Below are positions 8,773 through 17,383 of a DNA stretch of 64,000 nt, piece after piece. The number at the start of each line of letters is the position of its first letter. Positions within the stretch are counted from its first letter, which is position 1. The notes beneath the pieces are model-generated. The model had not been told where the DNA came from and made no database searches. It saw only the letters and a program-made list of their open reading frames with translations. Source of the DNA: Rhodovulum sp. ES.010 (GTDB taxonomy: Bacteria > Pseudomonadota > Alphaproteobacteria > Rhodobacterales > Rhodobacteraceae); assembly GCF_900142935.1 (NCBI RefSeq), contig NZ_FSRS01000001.1, forward strand, positions 3,264,501 through 3,328,500, given 5' to 3'. The position numbers and the translations under genes were made by a program.

Positions 8773-9741
8773 TCAGACCTTGATGTTGACCATGATCCGC
8801 ATGAAGATCACGTTCACGACGAGGAACACGCCCACGGCGATCGCGGCCGGGATGAAGGCCGCGGTTTCCTTCACTTCGTCGTAGTAGTCCGGCTTGATCA
8901 CCGAGATCATGACGATCGCGACGATCGGGAAGCCGGACAGGAACATGCCCGACCATTTCGCCTCCGCCGTGATCGCCTTGACCCGGCGGAACAGCTTGAA
9001 ACGCGAGCGGATGACCTTGGCCAGCCCGTCGAGGACTTCAGCGAGGTTGCCGCCCGATTGCTGCTGGATCAACACCGCCACCGCAAGGAAGCGCAAATCC
9101 TGCATGTCCACGCGCGCGGCCAGATCCTTCAGCGCTTCGCCGATGTCGCGGCCGTAGGCGGCCTCGTCTGCGATGATCCCCATTTCCGAGCCGAGCGGGT
9201 CGGGCACCTCCTTGGCCACGATATTGATCGCCGAGACGAACGGGTGACCGACGCGGAGCGAGCGGACCATCAGTTCCACCGCGTCAGGCAGCTGTTCCTC
9301 GATCAGCCCAAGGCGCTTCTTGGCCTTCTTGTTGACCCAGACATAGACACCGCCGACCCCCATCGCGACCGCGACGAGCAAGCGCACCGGGAGCGCGGCG
9401 GCGGTGCCGACGGTGAGCCCCAGGAAGGCGATGCCCGAAAGCAGCACCATGATCATGATCAGCTGCACCGGCGTGAAGGCGATGTTGGCCTTTTGCGCCT
9501 TTTCGGCGAGTATCGAGTAGAGGGGGATGCCGCGCGCGTTCATGTGCTGCGACATCTCCTTGCGGAGTTGTTCCAGCACCTGTTCGCGGTCGACCCCCTT
9601 TTCCAGCATCTCCAGCCGGCGGTTGACCTTGGCGTTCAGGCTGATCGACTTGCCGAACACCGTGAGATACAGGCCCTCGACCAGCGCCAGAACAGCGACG
9701 AAGATCAGGCCGTAGATGATGGGCTCCGCGCTGATCTGCAT
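8773..9741 (-). CDS. tadB: Tad platform protein TadB (GspF family)
   Basis: A 322-residue inner-membrane platform protein. An N-terminal membrane segment is followed by a charged cytoplasmic stretch, two membrane segments, and the GspF domain with PDAVELMVRSLRVGHPFVSA. Near the C terminus LIQQQSGGNLAEVLDGL matches the second conserved TadB block. Membrane helices close the protein. It lies three bases from the end of tadA and immediately upstream of tadC in the operon, the standard order. Confidence 0.9.
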   Translation of the reverse strand: MQISAEPIIYGLIFVAVLALVEGLYLTVFGKSISLNAKVNRRLEMLEKGVDREQVLEQLRKEMSQHMNARGIPLYSILAEKAQKANIAFTPVQLIMIMVLLSGIAFLGLTVGTAAALPVRLLVAVAMGVGGVYVWVNKKAKKRLGLIEEQLPDAVELMVRSLRVGHPFVSAINIVAKEVPDPLGSEMGIIADEAAYGRDIGEALKDLAARVDMQDLRFLAVAVLIQQQSGGNLAEVLDGLAKVIRSRFKLFRRVKAITAEAKWSGMFLSGFPIVAIVMISVIKPDYYDEVKETAAFIPAAIAVGVFLVVNVIFMRIMVNIKV

Positions 9742-9744
9742 GGC

Positions 9745-11166
9745 TCACATCCCTCTGTTGGGTTCGAAGATGCTGGCCGGCAGGTCGTAGCCCCACTGGC
9801 GGAAGCGCTCGGAATAGTGGCTGCGCACGCCGGTGGCGGTGAAGCGGCCGATGATTTTGCCGTCGGGTTCCAGCCCGAGGCGTTCGTAGCGGAAGACCTC
9901 CTGCATCGAGATCACCTCGCCTTCCATGCCCGTCACCTCGGTGATCGAGACCATCCGGCGCGAGCCGTCCTGCAGGCGGCTGGCCTGCACGATCAGGTGC
10001 ACGGCCGAGGCGATCTGCGCACGCACCGCCTTCAGCGGCATTTCGATCCCGGCCATCGCCACCATGTTTTCCAGGCGCGAGACCGCGTCGCGGGCGTTGT
10101 TGGCGTGGATCGTCGTCATCGAGCCGTCATGGCCGGTGTTCATCGCCTGCAGCATGTCGATGACTTCCTCGCCGCGGGTCTCGCCGACGATGATGCGGTC
10201 GGGGCGCATCCGGAGCGCGTTCTTCAGACAGTCGCGCTGGGTCACCGCGCCCTTGCCCTCGACGTTGGGCGGGCGGCTTTCCATCCGGCCCACATGGGTC
10301 TGCTGCAGCTGGAGTTCTGCCGTGTCCTCGATGGTCAGGATGCGTTCGGCGTTGTCGATGAAGGAGGACAGCGCGTTGAGTGTGGTCGTCTTGCCCGAGC
10401 CCGTCCCGCCCGAGACGATGACGTTCAGCCTGCAGGCAACGGCGGCCTGCAGATAGGCGGCCATCTCCTCGGTGAAGGCGCCGAACTTCACCAGATCCTC
10501 GATGCCCAGCTTGTCCTTCTTGAATTTCCGGATCGAGACCAGGGAGCCGTCCACCGCGATCGGCGGCACCATCGCGTTGAAGCGCGAGCCGTCGGCGAGC
10601 CGGGCGTCCACGTAGGGGTTCGATTCATCGACGCGCCGGCCCACGGCGGAGACGATCTTGTCGATGATCCGCAGCAGGTGGCGTTCGTCCTTGAAGGTGG
10701 TATCGGTCAGAGTGAGCTTGCCCGCGCGTTCGACGAAGACCTGCTTGGGGCCGTTGACCAGGATGTCGTTGACCGTCTCGTCCTTCAGGAGTGGTTCGAG
10801 CGGGCCGAGGCCCGTCACCTCGTCGAACAGTTCCTGGTTCAGCTGGCCGCGGTCCTCCTTGTTGAGGACGATGCCCATCTCTTCGAGCGCTTCGCTGGCG
10901 ATCGCCTGGATCTCGGCGCGCAGTTCTTTCTCGTCGGCATGTTCCAGCGCGGCGAGGTTCAGGTTTTCGAGCAAGCGCTTGTGCAGTTCGACCTTCAGTT
11001 CGGCCAGCCGTTCCCTGCGTTTGCGCTCTTTCTCGCCGGCCTCGGGTTTGACGGGTTGCGCGCGCGGGGTCACCGCCGGTACCGGCGTCTGGGTCGTCGG
11101 GGCGGGCTGGGGGGCGGTCGCGGGGCGCGCGGCGCCGGCATCGGCTTTCTTGTACCTGGAGAACAT
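9745..11166 (-). CDS. tadA: Tad secretion ATPase TadA/CpaF
   Basis: A 473-residue hexameric secretion ATPase that powers Flp pilus assembly and possibly retraction. A proline/alanine-rich N-terminal tail (about residues 10-45) precedes the conserved N-domain. Walker A is GGTGSGKTT at 253-261, the Asp box lies around LTIEDTAELQ, and Walker B/His-box sequence includes VGETRGEEVIDM and MTTIHANNARDA. Length and motif order fit the CpaF clade of the VirB11/GspE superfamily. It sits between cpaE and tadB in the expected order. Confidence 0.95.
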   Translation of the reverse strand: MFSRYKKADAGAARPATAPQPAPTTQTPVPAVTPRAQPVKPEAGEKERKRRERLAELKVELHKRLLENLNLAALEHADEKELRAEIQAIASEALEEMGIVLNKEDRGQLNQELFDEVTGLGPLEPLLKDETVNDILVNGPKQVFVERAGKLTLTDTTFKDERHLLRIIDKIVSAVGRRVDESNPYVDARLADGSRFNAMVPPIAVDGSLVSIRKFKKDKLGIEDLVKFGAFTEEMAAYLQAAVACRLNVIVSGGTGSGKTTTLNALSSFIDNAERILTIEDTAELQLQQTHVGRMESRPPNVEGKGAVTQRDCLKNALRMRPDRIIVGETRGEEVIDMLQAMNTGHDGSMTTIHANNARDAVSRLENMVAMAGIEMPLKAVRAQIASAVHLIVQASRLQDGSRRMVSITEVTGMEGEVISMQEVFRYERLGLEPDGKIIGRFTATGVRSHYSERFRQWGYDLPASIFEPNRGM

Positions 11167-11184
11167 GGGCGTTGCGCCTCCGGT

Positions 11185-12438
11185 CTAGCGTTCGGCCGCC
11201 GCGGGCGCCTGGCCCAGCTCGTAGAGCGACACGGCGAGTTTCTGGATTTCCTTGCGCAGCGGGGCCTTGTTGGCGGTTTCGGCCAGCGGCAGGCCATGGT
11301 CGCCGGCCTGGGCGACGATCTTGCCGCCATCGGGCAACTGCAGTTCGATGTCGATGTCGAGGCTTTCGGCCATGCGCTTGACCCGACTCTTTCCCGAAAG
11401 GTCGGCGAATTTCGGCGCGCGGTTCATCGCGTAGCGCAGCCGTTCGTGCGGCAGGTCCTCGGATTTCAGCGCGCGGATCAGCCGCAGCGCGTTCTGCGCC
11501 GAGCGCATGTCGAGCTCGAGCAGCGCGAAATAGACATGGGCATGGCTCAGCACGGTCTCAGTCCACTGCACCAGCGTCGTCGGCATGTCGATCACCACGA
11601 ACTCGAACTGCGAGCGTGCCATCTCGATCAATGCTCTCACCTCGTCGGGTGAAATCAGGTCGAGGGGAAGGATGTCGGCCGGCGCCGTGAGCACGTGCAG
11701 GTCGTCGTTGTAGGTCTGCAGCGCCTGCATGAAACTCTCGCTGTCGAGCGAACCGATGTCCGAGAGAAGCTCGAAGACGATGTCCCTCCGGGGCAGGTCG
11801 AGATACGTCGAGACGGAGCCGAATTGAAGATCGAGGTCGATCAGGCAGACGCGGTGCCCCGATTTCTTGCCCGCCCGGGCGAGTTCCCAGGCGAGATTGA
11901 CTGCGAAGGTCGACGCGCCCACCCCGCCGGCGAGGCCATGGACGGGGAAGATCGCCCCGTCGCGGTCGGAACTGGACACGCTGGGCGCAGTCTGGCCGGC
12001 AGGGCCGTTCGCCGCAGCGGGCACCGGGTCGGGTCGGCGCACCCGGTTGATCGCCTCCTGCAGCGCGCGTTCGGGCAGGGGGTAGGGCACGAAATCGTCT
12101 GCCCCGACCCGCATCAACTGGTGAAGCGCGATCGGGCTGAGTTCCTCGGCGATCACGATCACCTTGATGCCGTGCGTCTTGGCATTGCGGACGATCTCGC
12201 CGATGAAGCCGATGTCGTCCTCGTCCTGATCGTCGACTGCGACGGCGATGAATTCCAGCGACCGCGCGTCGGGCTGGTCGAAGAAGCTGTCCGCATCCTG
12301 AAAGCCGAGATCGCCCCACGCTTCCCCGAGTTCCGTCTCCATGTCCTCGATCAGAAGATCGAAGTTCTGAATGTCCCGGGACACGGTGCAGGCGATTACC
12401 GGGGCCGGATCGGAGTCCAAGGCAGCCGTACTCGTCAT
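11185..12438 (-). CDS. cpaE: Pilus localisation ATPase CpaE/TadZ
   Basis: A 417-residue protein with an N-terminal receiver-like domain (about residues 15-135) and a MinD/ParA-type ATPase domain. The nucleotide loop reads GLAGGVGASTFA (171-177 core), lacking the usual lysine of KGGVGKST. This deviation is common in TadZ/CpaE. CpaE-type proteins place the Tad apparatus at a cell pole. ATG 12438 is chosen over 12486 because an AAGGGA Shine-Dalgarno precedes it and the longer form adds only weakly structured residues. About 210 bases separate it from the OmpA-like gene upstream. Confidence 0.88.
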   Translation of the reverse strand: MTSTAALDSDPAPVIACTVSRDIQNFDLLIEDMETELGEAWGDLGFQDADSFFDQPDARSLEFIAVAVDDQDEDDIGFIGEIVRNAKTHGIKVIVIAEELSPIALHQLMRVGADDFVPYPLPERALQEAINRVRRPDPVPAAANGPAGQTAPSVSSSDRDGAIFPVHGLAGGVGASTFAVNLAWELARAGKKSGHRVCLIDLDLQFGSVSTYLDLPRRDIVFELLSDIGSLDSESFMQALQTYNDDLHVLTAPADILPLDLISPDEVRALIEMARSQFEFVVIDMPTTLVQWTETVLSHAHVYFALLELDMRSAQNALRLIRALKSEDLPHERLRYAMNRAPKFADLSGKSRVKRMAESLDIDIELQLPDGGKIVAQAGDHGLPLAETANKAPLRKEIQKLAVSLYELGQAPAAAER

Positions 12439-12651
12439 GTTGTCCAATTCCCTTCTTGCGGACGTGACCCCGGCCGTCCTGGCCATGTCCGACCCGCCGG
12501 CGCACGACTCGCCGTCGGGCGCACTGCTCTCAAGAAGGGAATGTGAAGACCAATCTAGGCAACATTACGGCCCAAAAGCCGAAATTGTTGGAAAAGCCGG
12601 TCGGGTCGCGCCCCGGATTGGTTCAGACAGGGCGCGACCGCGTCGAGGAGA

Positions 12652-13266
12652 TCACTCCGAGACGTGTTCTTCCTGGGCGCTCTGCACGTAAATGCCGTAG
12701 GTGTTGCGCATGTACTTGCCGTCGAAGATCAGGCGCTTGGGCTCGAGAAAGCCCCAGACCTCGGTCGCTGTGCGCCGGTTTCGCCGTTCCCGGCCCTCGG
12801 TGACGATCAGCGGCTGGGTCTCGCCATAGGAGACCACCGCCTGGAGGCGGGAACGGGAGATGCCCCGTGAAACCAGGTAGTTGACCGTCGCCTGCGCGCG
12901 ACGCATGCCCAGCGCCTTGTTGTACGCGGCACTGCCGACCTTGTCGGTGTGGCCGTAGACGCGGAACTTGACATACGGGTATTGCACGATCCACCGCGCC
13001 TGCTCGTCGAGCGCGGCGCGGGCCGTGCCGTCGAGCGCGGCGCTGTCGAAGGGGAAGGTGATCATCGCCGGCACCTCCTCCGCGAAGCGCCGGTTGAGGC
13101 TGATCGCCATCGCGCGTTCGCCGGACATCAGCATCGTGTTGTCCATCGTCGCGTTGCCGAAGCCGCCGTCGTCCAGGCTGGCGCCGGCCTCACGGTGGAA
13201 ATCGGCGCTGCAGGCGGAGAGCGCGACCGCGGCGCCGAGGGTCAGAGCTGTCAGTTTGGCGCGCAT
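12652..13266 (-). CDS. OmpA-family lipoprotein of the tad locus
   Basis: A 204-residue lipoprotein with a lipobox LSAC around residue 19 and a C-terminal OmpA/MotB-like peptidoglycan-binding domain. The typical core is visible as VYGHTDKVGSAAYNKALGMR followed by AQATVNYLVSRGI. It likely anchors the Tad outer-membrane channel to the cell wall. It lies four bases after the secretin gene on the same strand, suggesting cotranscription. Confidence 0.82.
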   Translation of the reverse strand: MRAKLTALTLGAAVALSACSADFHREAGASLDDGGFGNATMDNTMLMSGERAMAISLNRRFAEEVPAMITFPFDSAALDGTARAALDEQARWIVQYPYVKFRVYGHTDKVGSAAYNKALGMRRAQATVNYLVSRGISRSRLQAVVSYGETQPLIVTEGRERRNRRTATEVWGFLEPKRLIFDGKYMRNTYGIYVQSAQEEHVSE

Positions 13267-13270
13267 GGTC

Positions 13271-14659
13271 TCACTCCATCACATATCCGTAGGAGCCGCT
13301 GAAATCCTGCCGGGCGACCTCGCCCGCCGCACCGGTCCTCGGCGCGTTCGGAGCGGAAAGATCTCCGAAGAGGAACAACTCGCGTTCGCTGGGCGGGCGC
13401 ACCCGGTCGGTCGGGATGGCGAGGGCCTCGCCGCGTGTCGGCGTGACCTTGTGGGCGGTGACGATGATGACGAGTTCGCTCTTCTGGCGCTCGTAGTCCG
13501 AACTGCGGAACAGCGCCCCGAGCACCGGCACGTCGCTGATCCACGGCACCTGGCTGTTATTGGCGAAGAAATCGTCCTGCAGCAGGCCCGCGATGGCAAA
13601 GCTCTCGCCGTCGCGCAGTTCCACCGTGGTTGAGGTGCGGCGGGTCCGGAAACCCTGAACGCTGATATCGCCCACGTCATAGCTCGCTGTGTCGTCGAGG
13701 CCGCTGACCTCGGCGTCGAGGCGCAGGTTGATGTTGTCGCCGACCACACGCGGGGTAAAGCCCAACTGGATCCCGAAGGGCTTGTACTCGATCGACAGGC
13801 CGTCCTCTTCCTGGATCGGAATCGGATACTCGCCGCCCGCCAGGAACGCGGCCTCCTGGCCGGAGAGCGCGGTCAGGTTGGGCTCGGCAAGTGTGCGCAC
13901 GAAGCCCTTGGTTTCAAGCGCTTCGAGCGTGAGTTCCAGCCCAAGGGCACCAAGGTCGCCGGCGATCGTGAGGCTACCGATCTCGCCGGTCAGCCCGGCG
14001 CCGAAGCTGCCGTCGACAGTGCCCTCGCCGCCGTCGAACGCGCCGCCGCCGAGCGAGCGATTGCCGATGACGCTGAGTTCGGAGCCCAGTGCCTTGGTGA
14101 CGTTGCGGGACATCTCGGCGAACCGAACCTTGAGCATGACCTGCTGGCTGCCCGCGACGGTCAGGAGGTTGGAGATGCGTTCCGGCGCGTAGCGCGAGGC
14201 GAGGTCGAGCGCACGGTCGACGGCCTGCGCCGAACTGACCGTGCCCGAGAGCACCAGCCCGTCATTGGCCGAGCGCACCTCGATCGGCTCGCCCGGCAAC
14301 ACCTCGCGCAGGCGTTCCTTGAGTTCGCTCATGTCCGGCGTCACACGGACCTCGACATTCGTCAGCAAGCTGCCATCGGGTCCCAGAACAGTGAGCGTCG
14401 TGCGGCCCGGTATCTTCCCGAGAACGTAGATCGTGCGGTCCGACAGCGTGGAGATGTCGGCGATCTGCGGGTTGGAGATCGAGAGTTCCGCGAACACCTC
14501 GTCGCTTTCGACGACGACCGCGCGGTTCATCGGAATGGTCAGCGTGCCGGTCGCCTGCCCGTCAAGGGTGCGCAGCGTCTGGGCCTCCCCCGGCACGGTC
14601 GGGGCTGCGAAGGCGGCAAGCCCTGCCAGGCCGGCCGCCAGTAACGTCCTGATGTTCAT
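13271..14659 (-). CDS. cpaC: Tad secretin RcpA/CpaC
   Basis: A 462-residue outer-membrane secretin with a cleavable signal peptide ending near GEAQ. The N-terminal pilus-assembly domain (LTIPMNRAVVVESDEVFAEL) is followed by a BON-like segment, then QVMLKVRFAEMSRNVTKALG, which marks the start of the secretin core. The conserved C-terminal secretin block includes the stretch from FTPRVVGDNINLRLDAEVSG to VPVLGALFRS. It forms the pore through which the Flp pilus crosses the outer membrane. The Tad-type order with CpaB upstream and an OmpA lipoprotein downstream is conserved. Confidence 0.93.
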   Translation of the reverse strand: MNIRTLLAAGLAGLAAFAAPTVPGEAQTLRTLDGQATGTLTIPMNRAVVVESDEVFAELSISNPQIADISTLSDRTIYVLGKIPGRTTLTVLGPDGSLLTNVEVRVTPDMSELKERLREVLPGEPIEVRSANDGLVLSGTVSSAQAVDRALDLASRYAPERISNLLTVAGSQQVMLKVRFAEMSRNVTKALGSELSVIGNRSLGGGAFDGGEGTVDGSFGAGLTGEIGSLTIAGDLGALGLELTLEALETKGFVRTLAEPNLTALSGQEAAFLAGGEYPIPIQEEDGLSIEYKPFGIQLGFTPRVVGDNINLRLDAEVSGLDDTASYDVGDISVQGFRTRRTSTTVELRDGESFAIAGLLQDDFFANNSQVPWISDVPVLGALFRSSDYERQKSELVIIVTAHKVTPTRGEALAIPTDRVRPPSERELFLFGDLSAPNAPRTGAAGEVARQDFSGSYGYVME

Positions 14660-14875
14660 GTGATCCTGCCTTTCCGATCACGCCTCAAGGTCGGGGTTCT
14701 TGTGCCCGTTGGGCGACACAATGCGGCAGGAGCCGTTTTTTTGCAAGAATCAGACGATTACCGAAAAGGCTTGATGTGGATATCGGGCAACAACCCAAGA
14801 TTGGATACGCGAACGCGCCGGAGGCCCAAGATGAAGTCCGGCACGCGCAGATGTTGCGGGAGCTCGTGCCCGGCC

Positions 14876-15712
14876 TCAGTTCGTGCAGGGGATCGGGATT
14901 TCCACGACCTCCGCGCCGCGGCGTGTGCGGATGGTGCAGACCTCTTCCTTTTCTTCGACCACTACCGGGGCGTCCTCGATGCCGAGCAGGGTCTTCTGGT
15001 CGACCTGGACGACCTCTGCCACCAGATCGTCGTCGGCACCCACCAGCGAGAGCGAAAGGCGCCCCGTAGACTGGGCCTGGGCCAGCGCGGCGACCTGCTG
15101 CGGCGAGACCTCGACCGTCACGGTGCGGGCGATCACGGGGCGCGAGGTGTCCTCGTCGGCAATCTGGTCGACCGCGATCAGGCGCACGCCGGACTCGATC
15201 AGCTTGGTCACCTGCTTCTGCCTTGACTGGCCGGTCCAGTAGACGTCCACGCGGTCGCCCGGACGCAGGAAGCCCGAGACGCCCGACGTCACGTCGACCC
15301 GGATCGCGAAGGCCCGCATGCCGCGGGTCAGGCGCGAGGTCAGGCCGGCATCGGCCCCGGGTTCGGTCACTTTGACCGCAAGCAGCGGCTCGCCCGCCTC
15401 CATCGCGCGCAGCACGGTGCGGAATTTCGGCTTGCCTTCGGGAAACAGCTCTTCCGCCGTCTGGAAGACGCCCTCGGGCAGAGACGTCTTGGGCCATTGC
15501 ACACGACGGAGGTTGTCCAGCGTGACCTGCTGGCCGTAACGGAGGTGTTCCTTGGCGACCACTACGGGCACCAGATCCACCTGTTGCGTGCGCGCGGCGC
15601 GTTCCGCGGCCAGTTGCCGTTCATACTGGTCGATATAGCCCTGCGCCATGTACACGGCGAAGCCCGCAAGGCCGAGCCCCACCAGCAGCACCAGACCGAA
15701 GATCATTCGCAT
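14876..15712 (-). CDS. cpaB: Flp pilus assembly protein CpaB/RcpC
   Basis: A 278-residue protein with an N-terminal membrane anchor or signal (MIFGLVLLVGLGLAGFAVYM) and a SAF domain (VPVVVAKEHLRYGQQVTLDN), followed by the RcpC domain with LRPGDRVDVYWTGQ. CpaB/RcpC acts in the periplasm with the secretin. I chose ATG 15712 because a GAGG Shine-Dalgarno lies seven bases upstream and the anchor then starts immediately. The longer open frame to 15907 runs into the pilin terminator region and is unlikely to be translated. Confidence 0.9.
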   Translation of the reverse strand: MRMIFGLVLLVGLGLAGFAVYMAQGYIDQYERQLAAERAARTQQVDLVPVVVAKEHLRYGQQVTLDNLRRVQWPKTSLPEGVFQTAEELFPEGKPKFRTVLRAMEAGEPLLAVKVTEPGADAGLTSRLTRGMRAFAIRVDVTSGVSGFLRPGDRVDVYWTGQSRQKQVTKLIESGVRLIAVDQIADEDTSRPVIARTVTVEVSPQQVAALAQAQSTGRLSLSLVGADDDLVAEVVQVDQKTLLGIEDAPVVVEEKEEVCTIRTRRGAEVVEIPIPCTN

Positions 15713-15896
15713 GGCATGTCCTCTCTGTCTCATGCCCGTGCAGTGCGCCGGACATGTTTCCTTTCGCGACGTCCATGGCAATCTGATCGGGAAATGCGGC
15801 GAAAACGCGATGAACTGTGGGCCGCGCTGCGGACATTGTGGGAAATCGAAACAATCTTCGCGGGTCGGTGCGACCGGTCGCCTTCGGGTAAAATGG

Positions 15897-15924
15897 AAAG
15901 GCCGCATCCGAAGATGCGGCCTTT
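15897..15924 (-). terminator. Hairpin after the pilin gene, C(UUCG)G tetraloop
   Basis: A perfect 12-bp stem (AAAGGCCGCATC paired with GATGCGGCCTTT) is closed by TTCG on the minus strand, giving the very stable C(UUCG)G tetraloop. It is followed by a moderately T-rich stretch on that strand (CCATTTTACC). It lies 38 bases past the pilin stop and about 185 bases before cpaB. It may terminate most pilin transcripts and let a fraction read into the assembly genes. Confidence 0.75.
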
Positions 15925-15961
15925 CCTTTGGCCTTCATCGAGGCGGCGTGGATCGAGGATA

Positions 15962-16201
15962 TTAGCCGTCGCCGCCGCCGAAGTTGCCGTCCGCGTCGAA
16001 GCCCAGGGTGCCGATATCCTGCACCTGCGTGCCGGACAGTTCGGTCGAGATGTTGGTGGCCAGACCCTGAACGCCGTTGCCCACGGTGCTGAGAACCGCG
16101 ATGCCCAGGCCCACGATCGCGGCGGTCAGCACGACCCAGTCCACGGTAACGGCGCCCGATTCATCGCTGTGGAAGCGCTTGATCAGTTCGAACAGTTTCA
16201 T
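15962..16201 (-). CDS. Flp/Tad-type pilin
   Basis: A 79-residue prepilin. The basic leader MKLFELIKRFHSDESG ends at G16, and the mature part begins AVTVDWVVLTAAIVGLGIAV, a hydrophobic assembly helix. Most Flp pilins have Glu at +5 followed by Tyr. Here Asp21 and Trp22 occupy those places, a form I associate with rhodobacterial pilins. The short Gly/Asp-rich tail ends FGGGDG. ATG 16201 is strongly supported by a GGAGGGA Shine-Dalgarno. The gene is first in the tad operon and followed by its own hairpin, as expected for a highly expressed subunit. Confidence 0.85.
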   Translation of the reverse strand: MKLFELIKRFHSDESGAVTVDWVVLTAAIVGLGIAVLSTVGNGVQGLATNISTELSGTQVQDIGTLGFDADGNFGGGDG

Positions 16202-16338
16202 GTCGGTCCCTCCAGTAGGATGCTCGCTCACTTCAACGTGCCGTCTCGGAAGTAAGGGCCGGCCTCTCGCTTGACCCATCACCGCCGTGGCATAGGGGTA
16301 TAAGGCCAGCCGAATCGGGCAAGAGTTGGGCTAGGGCT

Positions 16339-16402
16339 TGTCAATTTCAGCCCGATGTTAAAAACTGGCTAAGGGTGGCCTAAGTATTCGTAATTAGAAT
16401 AC
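16339..16402 (-). promoter_or_regulatory. Pilin upstream region with TTGACA, CtrA-like box and palindrome
   Basis: In the AT-richer gap between the divergent pilin and transglycosylase genes, the minus strand carries a perfect TTGACA (16339-16344). I found no convincing -10 at normal spacing. Just upstream lies TTAG-N7-TTAA on the same strand (16358-16372), seven of eight matches to the CtrA consensus TTAA-N7-TTAA. Farther up, GTATTC and GAATAC form an inverted repeat separated by seven bases (16384-16402). The rest of 16202-16530 holds nothing else I recognise. Confidence 0.4.
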
Positions 16403-16530
16403 AAAAAGCTAAAATTCTTAGGGGGTGACGGCAAATGGCCGAGTCGCTTCGCCGAGGGACACATCGGGAAGCGAGCAACGATCGTCCATCGGATGTGGTT
16501 TTTATTAACAGATTCTGCATAGTCCTTGCC

Positions 16531-17379
16531 ATGAAACGGTGTGCCGGCAGTCCAGGGGCAAAATTCGCGCTGCGCATCGTCGCTGGCGGTGTTGCGGCGG
16601 TGTTGTTTTGCGCGGTTCCCGCCGCGGCCGACCCCCCGCCCTGGCCGGAGTTCACCTTCAAGCGGGTCAAGCCGCCAGGGCCGGGCGCAAGCAAGCGGAT
16701 CAAGGTGCAGATCGCGCCCGCGGAACCGGAAGTCGCCAGCCCCTTGCCGCCTGAGGTGGATGAGACCCCGCCACCGGCGGGCCCCGGCCCCGCCTGGTTC
16801 TGGGCCCGCGTCTCGCCGGCCCTCGCCGACAGGGCCCCCGGGCGTCTTGCCCGCGCGTTGGACGCCCTGGCAGAGGCGCCGGAAGGCGCCTCGGTGCCGG
16901 TGCCGCGGCTTCAGGACCTCCAGGACATTGCAGCCCTCCACGGGGCCGATATCCTTCTTGCCACGGTGGGCACGCGCGTTTCGCCTGCATTGGCGCTCGC
17001 GGTGATCGGGGTGGAGAGCGGCGGCCGATCTGCCGCGGTCAGCCCCAAGGGCGCGACCGGCCTTATGCAACTGATGCCGGAGACCGCGACCCGGTTCGGC
17101 GTCGCCGACGCGACCGATGCGGCGGCGAATATTCGCGGCGGCGTGGCCTATCTCGACTGGCTGATGGGGACGTTCGGCAATGACCCGGTTCTGGTGCTGG
17201 CGGCCTACAATTCGGGCGAAGGCGCGGTGCGCCGCCACGGCGGGGTGCCGCCCTTCGCCGAGACGCGCGACTACGTGCCCCGCGTTCTGGCCGCGTGGGC
17301 CGTGGCGCGCGGCCTGTGCCAGACCCCGCCGGAGCTGATCAGCGACGGCTGCGTGTTCCGGGTGATGGGGGCGGGGTAG
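16531..17379 (+). CDS. Lytic transglycosylase (SLT domain)
   Basis: A 282-residue exported murein hydrolase. The N-terminal signal (FALRIVAGGVAAVLFCAVPA) is followed by a proline-rich stretch and a C-terminal SLT domain. The catalytic glutamate lies in AVIGVESGGRSAAVSPKGA, followed by GLMQLMPETATRFGV and VLAAYNSGEGAV, the standard goose-type lysozyme-fold motifs. It would cleave peptidoglycan in the periplasm. Divergent transcription from the pilin gene suggests, but does not prove, a role in opening the wall for the pilus. ATG 16531 was chosen because it starts the signal peptide; an upstream in-frame ATG lies at 16435. Confidence 0.82.
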   Translation: MKRCAGSPGAKFALRIVAGGVAAVLFCAVPAAADPPPWPEFTFKRVKPPGPGASKRIKVQIAPAEPEVASPLPPEVDETPPPAGPGPAWFWARVSPALADRAPGRLARALDALAEAPEGASVPVPRLQDLQDIAALHGADILLATVGTRVSPALALAVIGVESGGRSAAVSPKGATGLMQLMPETATRFGVADATDAAANIRGGVAYLDWLMGTFGNDPVLVLAAYNSGEGAVRRHGGVPPFAETRDYVPRVLAAWAVARGLCQTPPELISDGCVFRVMGAG

Positions 17380-17383
17380 GCGC

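Noticed and set aside
9058..11652. An 864-codon open frame on the plus strand
   Set aside because: It lies antisense to tadA and tadB and is His/Arg/Gly-rich low-complexity. It is a composition shadow in GC-rich DNA.
14724..14742. Small hairpin CGGC-AGGA-GCCG with seven T, plus strand
   Set aside because: There is no gene upstream on that strand. The stem is only four base pairs, so it is probably chance.
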